From: Planctomycetota bacterium
GTDB lineage: Bacteria; Planctomycetota; UBA1135; GCA-002686595
NCBI GenBank assembly: GCA_011524785.1
Contig: WTJQ01000639.1
Span: forward strand, 1-15,485
Length of the DNA stretch: 15,485 bases
Direction of reading: 5' to 3'
Notes under the pieces: generated by a model
The model's database searches: none
Seen by the model: only the letters and a program-made list of their open reading frames with translations
What the model was told of the DNA's origin: nothing
Position numbers and translations under genes: made by a program
In this document: one piece after another, positions 7,475-14,285 of the stretch
How the letters are laid out: every line of letters starts with the position of its first letter
Numbering within the stretch: the stretch's first letter is position 1

Positions 7475-8130
7475 CGAGCGCTCCGCTGCTGCCCGTCGAG
7501 GAGGCGGCCAAGGGGCTGCCGAGCCTCGAGCGCGTCACCTGGCAGGCGATCTCGAGCGGCCTCGAGGCGGGCTCGGGCAGCGTGGTGACCTTCACGGCAC
7601 CCGAGGCGGGCGCCGGCACGACCGTCATCGCCGCGAGCACCGGGGCCAGCCTCGCGCGGCACCTCCAGCTGCGCGTGGCGCTGGTCGAGGCCAACCTGCA
7701 GCGACCGTTCCTCGCCACCGCGTGCGGGGTCGACGCGCGCCCCGGGCTCTCCGAGGTCCTGCTCGGCGCCGTGCCGCTCGAGGAGGCCGTGCAGGTCCCC
7801 GGCGCACTCCCGGGGCTCTCCGTCCTGACGGCGGGCGCGCCGCGTGAGGTCGCCCCCGGGGAGTTCGCGGGACAGGCCTTCGCCGACGTCCTCGCCCACC
7901 TCTCCCGGACCCACGACGCGGTCCTCGTCGACGCGCCGCCTGCGCTGGAGGAGCCGGGAACGCTCGCCCTCCTACGCGCCTCCGGGTCCGCGGTCCTCGT
8001 GACGCGGGCTCGCGTGAGCGAGCGGCAGGGGGTGGAGGAGGCGCGTGTCCTCGTGGAGAGCGCTGGCGCGCGGCTGCTCGGGGCCGTGCTCAATCGCTGG
8101 CGCCCCGAGCTGGCGCGCGGTATCGGCTAG
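7471..8130 (+). CDS. CpsD/CapB-like BY-kinase family protein with degenerate Walker A
   Basis: The 219-residue protein has the P-loop fold order of bacterial tyrosine kinases that partner Wzz-type co-polymerases. The Walker A region, residues 43-53, reads APEAGAGTTVI: the usual G-E-G-K-T-T has lost its lysine. The Walker A' region, residues 69-79 (VALVEANLQRP), has Glu and Asn where the family has Asp and Asp. The Walker B region, AVLVDAPPAL, keeps its Asp154, and the PGLSEVL motif is normal. No tyrosine-rich tail is present; the protein ends NRWRPELARGIG. Its position directly after the co-polymerase, with a GTGA overlap, fits the cytoplasmic partner of the export complex. With the P-loop lysine and acidic residues altered, it may bind nucleotide weakly or serve as a non-catalytic regulator. 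Family assignment is good; loss of activity is inference. Confidence 0.82.
   Translation: MTSAPLLPVEEAAKGLPSLERVTWQAISSGLEAGSGSVVTFTAPEAGAGTTVIAASTGASLARHLQLRVALVEANLQRPFLATACGVDARPGLSEVLLGAVPLEEAVQVPGALPGLSVLTAGAPREVAPGEFAGQAFADVLAHLSRTHDAVLVDAPPALEEPGTLALLRASGSAVLVTRARVSERQGVEEARVLVESAGARLLGAVLNRWRPELARGIG
8127..8130. other. CTAG shared by two convergent stop codons
   Basis: The palindrome CTAG supplies TAG stops to both the plus-strand BY-kinase-like gene and the minus-strand methyltransferase gene, so the two coding regions overlap by four bases and no separate terminator space exists between them. Confidence 0.85.
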
Positions 8131-9320
8131 GCCGGGGGGCCGCCGAGGGTGGTCAGGCGCGGCCGGCACCCGAGGGCGGCCAGGTCCGCTCGCACCTCCT
8201 CGAGGTAGAGGGGGTTCATGACCACGACCAGGCCCGGGTCGAGGGCTGCGGCCTCGGCGGGACCCACGACCGGGTGTCCCGTCCCCGCCACGAAGCTGCC
8301 CTGCTTGTCGGGATTGATGTCGGCGACCGCGCGCACCGCCTCCGTGAGTCCGGTCGCGACCAGGAAGCCGGTGGCCTTGGAGCCTGCGCCCCAGAGGATG
8401 GCGGTCACGCCCCGCCGCGCGGCCTCCTCCACCTCGCGCCGCGTGGCATCCAGCGCGGAGTGAGCACGCTCTTGGAACTCGGCGACGGCCCCGCCGAGGG
8501 AGTTCGGAGGAATTGGCGCTGGCTGCTCCTGGGGACCGCTCGTGGCGCGTCCGTGGAGGACGAGGTTCTGGTCGCCGTAGACGCGCTCCACGGCCTCGCA
8601 CGCGAAGCCAGCGCGCGCCGCGACCTGCTCGAGCGCGGTCGCCGTGAAGTAGTGAGCGTGCTCGTGGTAGACGTCCCAGAAGGCGCCCTCGGCCAGGACG
8701 CGCGAGGCGTCCGGGACCTCGAGGACGAGCGGTGTCCCAGCCGGCAATCGCCCGTGCAGGGCCGTGAGGAACGCCAGCGGGTCGGCGACGTGCTCGAGCG
8801 TGTGGCGGCACGACGCGAGGGCCACCTCCTCGAGCGGCGTCGTGTCCTCCAGCCGCGCCCGCTGGAAGGTGAGGCCCGCTCCCGAGGACGCGTCCACCCG
8901 TCCGGCTGTGGAGGACGGGTCGATCCCCAGCCCCGAGCAGCCCGTCCGCGCGCAGAGGCTGGCCAGGAAGTCGCCGCGCCCACACCCCACGTCGACCACC
9001 ACGCCCGCGGTGAGGCCGTGCCGCCTCGCGAGGTCCCCGGCGAACCCCTCGAGCCAGGCCCGGAAGGTGGGGGAGTGGGCCTGGGTCTCCTCGTAGCCCT
9101 CCGCCGTGTCCGTCAAGGACGGGTCGAAGCGCTCGTTCGACACGAGCTCGCAGCGTGTGCACCAGGCCAGCCGGAGCGCGCCGCTCGCCGCGCTCCGGGC
9201 CTCGGCGGCGGAGCGGAACAGGATGTTGGAGGTCGCGGGGACCTCTGGCTGCTCCCAGAACGCACGGCGCGCACCGCCGCAGACGGGGCAGGCGGCTGGC
9301 TGGTGCGCGCGATCGTCCAT
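8127..9320 (-). CDS. SAM-dependent sugar C-methyltransferase-like protein (zinc knuckle + class I MT + C-terminal domain)
   Basis: The 397-residue protein has the three parts of NDP-sugar C-methyltransferases. A zinc knuckle uses Cys11, Cys14, Cys54 and Cys57 (CPVC ... CTRC). The SAM-binding motif I is VVVDVGCGRGDFL (DVGCGRG at residues 110-116), followed by GLGIDPS and RHTLEHVADP. The VYHEHAHYF segment carries the Glu220-His221 pair that aligns with the catalytic Glu-His of TcaB9-type enzymes. The C-terminal Rossmann-like domain contains ILWGAGSKATGFL, ADINPDKQGSFVAGTGHPV and VVMNPLYLEEV. The ATG at 9320 is preferred over a GTG at 9350 because a TATGCT box stands six bases upstream of the ATG. 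It is transcribed against the surrounding cluster. A likely role is methylation of a nucleotide-linked sugar for the polysaccharide, but the substrate is unknown. Confidence 0.82.
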   Translation of the reverse strand: MDDRAHQPAACPVCGGARRAFWEQPEVPATSNILFRSAAEARSAASGALRLAWCTRCELVSNERFDPSLTDTAEGYEETQAHSPTFRAWLEGFAGDLARRHGLTAGVVVDVGCGRGDFLASLCARTGCSGLGIDPSSTAGRVDASSGAGLTFQRARLEDTTPLEEVALASCRHTLEHVADPLAFLTALHGRLPAGTPLVLEVPDASRVLAEGAFWDVYHEHAHYFTATALEQVAARAGFACEAVERVYGDQNLVLHGRATSGPQEQPAPIPPNSLGGAVAEFQERAHSALDATRREVEEAARRGVTAILWGAGSKATGFLVATGLTEAVRAVADINPDKQGSFVAGTGHPVVGPAEAAALDPGLVVVMNPLYLEEVRADLAALGCRPRLTTLGGPPA

Positions 9321-9326
9321 GGCCCG

Positions 9327-9332
9327 AGCATA
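9327..9332 (-). promoter_or_regulatory. -10 box (TATGCT), leaderless start of minus-strand methyltransferase
   Basis: On the minus strand TATGCT is followed by six bases (CGGGCC) and the ATG at 9320-9318. The box overlaps the possible upstream GTG extension and so favours the shorter protein. No -35 is recognisable. Confidence 0.5.
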
Positions 9333-9384
9333 CGTCCCAGAACGAGGCACGCACGGTCCCGGCCGCCCACCACGGGGTGCCTCG

Positions 9385-10068
9385 ATGCGAGGCTATGAGG
9401 CCCTCCTCACCGCTCCCATGTACCCCCTGGCCCTCCCCGACGCCGGGCGCGCTCCGCGTGTCCTGGCCCTCGGTGCGCACGCCGACGACCTCGAGATCGG
9501 CGCCGCGTGCACCCTTCGCAGGCTCGTGCGCGAGCGCGGCGCGCAGGTCCACTGGGTGGTCGCGACGGCGGAGGGGGAGCGCGCGGTCGAGGCCGAGCGC
9601 AGCGCGCGCGCTTGGCTCGGCGATGCCGTCGAGGTCGAGCTCTGGGACCATCCCGTGAGCCTCCTCCCAACGGCGCTCGAATCCCTGAAGGCCGACATGG
9701 ACCGGCTGGCGAGGCGCCTCGAGCCGGACCTCGTCCTGAGCCACGCGCTGCACGATCGCCACCAGGACCACCGGACCCTCGCGGAGGTGACCTGGCAGGC
9801 CTTCCGCAGCCACACCGTCCTGGAGTACGAGATCCCCAAGTTCGAGGGCGACCTCCTCACGCCCAGCGCCTACGTCCCGCTCGACGAGGCGGAGGTCGAG
9901 GCGAAGTGCGAGCACCTGCTCGCGCACTTCCCCAGCCAGGCCCACCGCTCCTGGTTCACCGCGGACACCTTCCGGGCCCTCGCGCGCCTGCGCGGCATCG
10001 AGTGCCAGGCCCCAGGCGGCTTCGCGGAGGCCTTCCACGCTCGCAAGTTCACCCTCGCCCTCGCCTGA
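9385..10068 (+). CDS. PIG-L / LmbE-like deacetylase
   Basis: The 227-residue protein has the LmbE/PIG-L fold signature: after the first strand, VLALGAHADDLEIGAACTL holds the zinc-binding A-H-x-D-D (His32, Asp34, Asp35), and a second metal motif lies in HDRHQDHRTLAEVTWQAF. These zinc enzymes remove N-acetyl groups from GlcNAc-type sugars, and members inside surface-polysaccharide clusters probably act on nucleotide sugars or glycan intermediates. The C-terminal part (EIPKFEGDLLTPSAYVPLDE, then CEHLLAHFPSQ) matches the subgroup found in such clusters. ATG at 9385 gives a normal N-terminus; an internal ATG at 9418 is possible. No promoter box or Shine-Dalgarno is obvious in the 64-base divergent gap. 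The next gene begins eight bases after its stop codon, so the two are probably co-transcribed. Confidence 0.87.
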   Translation: MRGYEALLTAPMYPLALPDAGRAPRVLALGAHADDLEIGAACTLRRLVRERGAQVHWVVATAEGERAVEAERSARAWLGDAVEVELWDHPVSLLPTALESLKADMDRLARRLEPDLVLSHALHDRHQDHRTLAEVTWQAFRSHTVLEYEIPKFEGDLLTPSAYVPLDEAEVEAKCEHLLAHFPSQAHRSWFTADTFRALARLRGIECQAPGGFAEAFHARKFTLALA

Positions 10069-10076
10069 GTCCTCGC

Positions 10077-12233
10077 ATGCGCATCCTCGTCCCCGGACAC
10101 CGCGGCTACATCGGTCAGGTGCTGACTCCCCTGCTGGAGGCGGCCGGACACGAGGTCGTTGGCCTCGACACGGGCTACTACGCCGGGCGGCAGTTCCTGC
10201 CCGAGCCCGAGGTGGAGGCCCTGGACCTCGACCTGCGGGACGTCGACGTGGACGACCTGCGGGGCTTCGATGCGGTCGTGTTCCTCGCCGCCCTCTCGAA
10301 CGACGCGCTGGGGGACCTCGATGCGCGCCTGACGCACGAGATCAACGACGCGGGCACGGTGCGCTTCGCCTCACTGGCCAAGGAGGCCGGGGTCCGACGC
10401 TTCGTGTTCAGCTCCTCCTGCAGCCTCTACGGCATGGCGGGGGACGAGGTGCTCGACGAGGACGCGGGCATGAACCCGATCACCCCGTACGGCACCGCCA
10501 AGATCCAGGTCGAGCGCCAGCTCTCCGCCCTCGCGGAGCCGGGTGCGTTCTGCCCGGTGTACCTGCGCAACGCGACGGCCTATGGGCTCTCGCCGGCGCT
10601 CCGCATGGACCTGGTCGTCAACGACCTGACGGCCACGGCGGTCCTGCGCGGCAAGGTGCAGCTCCTGAGCGACGGCTCTGCCTGGCGCCCGCTGGTGCAC
10701 GTGGAGGACATCGCTGCCGCGATGGTGGCCGTGCTCGAGGCCCCGGAGGAGGTGGTGCTCGACGAGCCCTTCAACGTGGGACGCTCCGACGAGAACTACC
10801 TCATCCGCGACGTCGCGGCCCTCGTCCAGGAGGCCGTGGAGGGCAGCGTCATCGAGATCCCCGATCGTGCGACGGCCGATGCACGCAACTACCGGGTCGA
10901 CTTCTCCAAGCTCGAGAGGCTCGTCCCCTCCTTCCGACCGCGGTGGACGGTGCCCCAGGGCATCGAGCAGCTGAGGGACGCGTACCGGGCGCACGGCCTC
11001 ACCGAGGGGCACCACCGTGCCGGCCGCTACAAGCGCATCGCCACCCTGCTGGCGCGCATCGCCGACGACGCCCTGGACGACGATCTTCGCTGGCGTGCGG
11101 CAGGCACGGGCCCGATCCAGGGGGAGGTGCCCACGCTGGTCTGCGCCCTCGGGCACACCGAGGCGGAGGCGCGGGGCTTCCCGCGCGGGCTGATCGAGCT
11201 CCGGGTCGAGCCAAGGACCGGGGTCCTCCACAACGCGCGCTTCGACGAGGCGCTCGCGGTCTACGGCGACCTCTACGAGAACTCCCTGTCGGCAAGCGCG
11301 ACCTTCCGCGAGTACCTGGCGGGCTATGCGCGGACCCTGGCGGAGCGCTACCTGGGGGCAGGCGGCTGCGTCCTGGAGATCGGCTGTGGGGACGGTGAGT
11401 TCCTGCGCCACTGCCTGGAGTTCGGCGCGGACCGCGCGCTGGGCTACGACCCCTCCTGGCTACCAGGAGAGGACCGAGACGCCTCGGACCCTCGGATGGA
11501 GGTGCGCCCCGAGCTCTTCGGTTCAGCCTCCCTCGACGTGGTGGCCGCGGAGCGACCGCGGCTCGTGATCAGCCGCCAGGTCCTCGAGCACCTCACCGAG
11601 CCCGTGACCTTCCTGCGCTCCCTGCGCCGGACGCTCGAGGGACTCCAGACCGCGCTGGTGATCGAGGTCCCGAGCGCGGAGCACATGTTCGAGGGCGGCA
11701 CGCCCTGGGAGGTGGTCTACGAGCACCGGTCCTACTTCACTGCCGAGAGCCTCGCGGCCTGCCTGGAGGTCGCCGGGTTCGAGGTCCAGCGCCTCGAGCG
11801 GACCTTCCACGGGCTGTTCCTCAGCGCGGAGGCGACCCCGACGGGGCAGCCGGGCGGAGGGGGTGGCGAGGCCCCCGAGGACCCGCGGGTCGCCTCCTGG
11901 ATGGCGCGCTCACGGGCACGCATCGACGCCTGGCAGCACCGCCTCGAGGGCGCCGCGGACCGCGGCGAGCGCTGGGCCCTGTGGGGGTGCGGCGCTCGGG
12001 GCGTGACCTTCCTGAACCTGGCCGACCCGGGGCGGGTCGTTGGCTGCGCGGTGGACCTGAACCCTCGCAAGCACGGACGCTTCTTGCCCGGGACGGGGCA
12101 GTGCGTCGACGCGCCCGGAGCCCTCCCCGGCTACGCACCGACCGACGTGATCGTCATGAACCCCCTCTACCAGGACGAGATCGCCCGCGACCTCGACGCC
12201 CTGGGCCTCCAGCCCCGCCTGCACCCGGCCTGA
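10077..12233 (+). CDS. Fused NAD-dependent sugar epimerase and SAM methyltransferase
   Basis: A single 718-residue frame joins two enzymes. Residues 1 to about 340 form an extended SDR: NAD motif GHRGYIG near residue 8, SSSCSLYG with the catalytic Ser, and Y-G-T-A-K (Tyr138, Lys142), then RPLVHVEDIAAAM and a normal C-terminus ending LDDDLRW (to residue 339). From about residue 351 a methyltransferase begins, with motif I VLEIGCGDGEFL at 432-443, RQVLEHLTEP, the Glu549-His550 pair in VVYEHRSYF, and the C-terminal domain (ALWGCGARGVTFL, CAVDLNPRKHGRFLPGTGQ, VIVMNPLYQDEI). The zinc knuckle of stand-alone relatives is not intact; where CxxC would be, the sequence reads RVEPRTGVLHN. The methyltransferase half is closest to the minus-strand methyltransferase here (shared MNPLY motif). 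It probably modifies one NDP-sugar in successive steps. No stop or frame change is present at the junction. Confidence 0.85.
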   Translation: MRILVPGHRGYIGQVLTPLLEAAGHEVVGLDTGYYAGRQFLPEPEVEALDLDLRDVDVDDLRGFDAVVFLAALSNDALGDLDARLTHEINDAGTVRFASLAKEAGVRRFVFSSSCSLYGMAGDEVLDEDAGMNPITPYGTAKIQVERQLSALAEPGAFCPVYLRNATAYGLSPALRMDLVVNDLTATAVLRGKVQLLSDGSAWRPLVHVEDIAAAMVAVLEAPEEVVLDEPFNVGRSDENYLIRDVAALVQEAVEGSVIEIPDRATADARNYRVDFSKLERLVPSFRPRWTVPQGIEQLRDAYRAHGLTEGHHRAGRYKRIATLLARIADDALDDDLRWRAAGTGPIQGEVPTLVCALGHTEAEARGFPRGLIELRVEPRTGVLHNARFDEALAVYGDLYENSLSASATFREYLAGYARTLAERYLGAGGCVLEIGCGDGEFLRHCLEFGADRALGYDPSWLPGEDRDASDPRMEVRPELFGSASLDVVAAERPRLVISRQVLEHLTEPVTFLRSLRRTLEGLQTALVIEVPSAEHMFEGGTPWEVVYEHRSYFTAESLAACLEVAGFEVQRLERTFHGLFLSAEATPTGQPGGGGGEAPEDPRVASWMARSRARIDAWQHRLEGAADRGERWALWGCGARGVTFLNLADPGRVVGCAVDLNPRKHGRFLPGTGQCVDAPGALPGYAPTDVIVMNPLYQDEIARDLDALGLQPRLHPA

Positions 12234-12237
12234 GCCC

Positions 12238-13512
12238 ATGGAGCCTGCGAGCGGAACCCTCCCTGGCGGCACCCACTGCCGGGCCTGCGCTGCGCCCCTC
12301 GAGCGCACGCTGGTGGACCTGGGGACGAGCCCTCCGTGCGAGAGCTTCCTCACGGCCGAGCAGGCCCGTGGGGCCGAGACCCACTATCCGCTCCACGTGA
12401 AGGTCTGCGAGGCCTGCCTCCTGGTCCAGATCCCGGAGTGCGTTCCGGCGGGGGAGATCTTCGACGACTACGCCTACTTCAGCTCCTTCTCGACCAGCTG
12501 GCTCGAGCACGCGCGCGGCTTCTGCGAGCAGGCCATCCAGCGCTTCGGCCTGGGCAGCTCGAGCCTCGTGGTCGAGCTGGCCTCCAACGACGGCTACCTG
12601 CTGCGGAACATGGTCGCGGCCGGGGTCCCCTGCCTGGGCATCGAGCCGTCGTGGACCGTGGCCGAGGCGGCACGCAAGGTGGGGGCGGAGACCCTCGAGC
12701 GCTTCTTCGGGCTCCAGGTCGCCGAGGAGCTGCGAGCCGAGCGCGGGCCCGCGGACCTCGTCATCGGGAACAACGTGCTGGCCCACGTCCCCGACATCGT
12801 CGACTTCGTGGCGGGGGCGGCGGCGCTGATCGCGGACGACGGCGTCGTGGTGTACGAGTTCCCGCACCTCGAGCGCCTCATCGAGGAGTGCCAGTACGAC
12901 ACGATCTACCACGAGCACTTCTGCTACCTCTCGCTGCACGCGGTCCAGGAGCTGCTGGCGCGCGCGGGCCTCGAGGTGTTCGACGTCCAGCGGCTGCGCT
13001 CCCACGGGGGCTCCCTGCGCGTGTTCTCGCAGCGAATGGGGGGCAGCCGTCCGCTGGAGCCCGGCGTGGCCGCAGTGCTCGCGGGGGAGGTGGAGGCCGG
13101 CCTCTCGAGCGCGGACGGCGCTGGCTACCAGGGGTTCCAGCCCCGCGTCGAGGCCAGCAAGCGCTCCGTGCTGCAGGGCCTCTGCGAGTGGCGCGAGCGA
13201 ACTGCCCGTCCGATCGTGGCCTACGGCGCGCCCGGCAAGGGGAACACCCTGCTCAACTACTGCGGCGTGCGCGAGGACCTGATCGACTTCGCGGTCGACC
13301 GCAACACCTACAAGCACGGGCGCTTCACGCCCGGCACCCGCATCCCCATCCAGCCCCCCGAGGCGCTGGACGCCGCGCGACCCGAGTGCATCGTGATCCT
13401 GCCCTGGAACCTCCAGCGGGAGATCACGCTGCAGCTGGCTCACGCGCGGGAGTGGGGCGCCCGCTTCTTCGTTCCCATCCCCCGGTGGACGGAGGTCCAC
13501 CCCCCGGCATGA
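12238..13512 (+). CDS. NDP-sugar C-methyltransferase (TcaB9-like)
   Basis: The 424-residue protein has all parts of the NDP-hexose C-methyltransferase family. The N-terminal zinc knuckle is CRAC ... CEAC with LVQIPECVPAGEIF after it. A tyrosine-rich linker, DDYAYFSSFS, leads to SAM motif I VVELASNDGYLL, then GNNVLAHVPDIVDF. The catalytic segment is IYHEHFCYLSLHAV with Glu226-His227, matching TcaB9 numbering closely (from memory Glu224/His225). The C-terminal domain has IVAYGAPGKGNTLLNYCGV, FAVDRNTYKHGRFTPGTRIPI and ILPWNLQREI. Such enzymes add a methyl group to C3 (or another carbon) of a keto-deoxysugar nucleotide, making branched sugars. It starts four bases after the fusion gene's stop and overlaps the next gene by four bases (ATGA), so it is part of a tight operon. 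It looks fully active; the sugar is unknown. Confidence 0.9.
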   Translation: MEPASGTLPGGTHCRACAAPLERTLVDLGTSPPCESFLTAEQARGAETHYPLHVKVCEACLLVQIPECVPAGEIFDDYAYFSSFSTSWLEHARGFCEQAIQRFGLGSSSLVVELASNDGYLLRNMVAAGVPCLGIEPSWTVAEAARKVGAETLERFFGLQVAEELRAERGPADLVIGNNVLAHVPDIVDFVAGAAALIADDGVVVYEFPHLERLIEECQYDTIYHEHFCYLSLHAVQELLARAGLEVFDVQRLRSHGGSLRVFSQRMGGSRPLEPGVAAVLAGEVEAGLSSADGAGYQGFQPRVEASKRSVLQGLCEWRERTARPIVAYGAPGKGNTLLNYCGVREDLIDFAVDRNTYKHGRFTPGTRIPIQPPEALDAARPECIVILPWNLQREITLQLAHAREWGARFFVPIPRWTEVHPPA

Positions 13513-14285
13513 AGGTCGTCCTCTTCTGCGGTGGACTGGGCATGCGCCTGCGCGACGTGTCCGACTCCATCCCCAAGCCCATGGTCGAGATCGGCTACCG
13601 GCCGGTCCTCTGGCACGTGATGAAGTACTACGCGGCCTTCGGCCACAAGGAGTTCATCCTCTGCCTCGGCTACAAGGCCGACGTCATCAAGCGGTACTTC
13701 GCCGGCTATCAGGAGTGGATCTCGAACGACTTCCGCCTCTCCGCGGAGCGGGGCGTCGAGCTGCTGGGGAGTGATCTCGACGGCTGGAGCATCAACTTCG
13801 TCGACACCGGCTACGACGCCACGATCGGCGAGCGCCTCCGCAGGGTGCGCGAGTACGTCGGCGACGACGAGCTCTTCCTCGCCAACTACAGCGACAACCT
13901 GACGGACTTCCACCTGCCCACCCTGATCGAGCGCGTGCAGGAGTCCGATGCGGTGGCGGGCTTCGTCTCCGTGCCTCCACCTTCCTCGTTCCACATCTCC
14001 CGCTCCGATGCCGAGGGCCGGGTCGAGAGCATCGTCGAGAGTCGAGCAGCCGACATCTGGATCAACGGGGGGTACTTCGTGCTCCGCCAGGAGATCTTCG
14101 ACCACCTCCACGAGGGGGAGGAGCTGGTCGTGGAGCCGTTCGCGCGGCTGATCGAGCAGCGGCGCCTGATCGCGATGCGGCATACGGGGTTCTGGCAGAA
14201 CATGGACACCTTCAAGGATCACGTCCATCTGAACGACCTCAACGCCCGCGACCAGGCGCCCTGGAAGGTCTGGAGGAAGGAGTGA
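13509..14285 (+). CDS. Sugar-1-phosphate nucleotidylyltransferase, RfbF-like (glucose-1-phosphate cytidylyltransferase family)
   Basis: The 258-residue protein follows the RfbF pattern along its whole length: GGLGMRLRD nucleotide loop at residues 8-16, IPKPMVEIG with the catalytic Lys24, LWHVMKYYAAFGHKEFILCLGY, YKADVIKRYF, the metal-site segment NYSDNLTDF (Asp129, Asp133), INGGYFVLRQEIFD and GFWQNMDTFKDHVHLN. The family makes CDP-glucose from glucose-1-phosphate and CTP, the first step to CDP-deoxysugars. Some signature residues differ from textbook RfbF (TGYDATIGERL where TG..T.TGGRL is usual, and NYSDN for TYGDG), so the exact sugar and nucleotide remain open. It sits between two C-methyltransferase genes with four-base overlaps on both sides, which argues that its product is the sugar nucleotide they modify. 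Confidence 0.82.
   Translation: MKVVLFCGGLGMRLRDVSDSIPKPMVEIGYRPVLWHVMKYYAAFGHKEFILCLGYKADVIKRYFAGYQEWISNDFRLSAERGVELLGSDLDGWSINFVDTGYDATIGERLRRVREYVGDDELFLANYSDNLTDFHLPTLIERVQESDAVAGFVSVPPPSSFHISRSDAEGRVESIVESRAADIWINGGYFVLRQEIFDHLHEGEELVVEPFARLIEQRRLIAMRHTGFWQNMDTFKDHVHLNDLNARDQAPWKVWRKE
14272..14276 (+). promoter_or_regulatory. Shine-Dalgarno site (GGAGG) for GTG start at 14282
   Basis: GGAGG stands five bases before GTG at 14282 within the end of the nucleotidylyltransferase gene, deciding the start of the last methyltransferase and giving a GTGA stop-start overlap. Confidence 0.6.

Noticed and set aside
9321..9350. Longer minus-strand methyltransferase starting at GTG 9350
   Set aside because: The ten extra residues are not family-like and would overlap the TATGCT box that stands six bases before the ATG at 9320.
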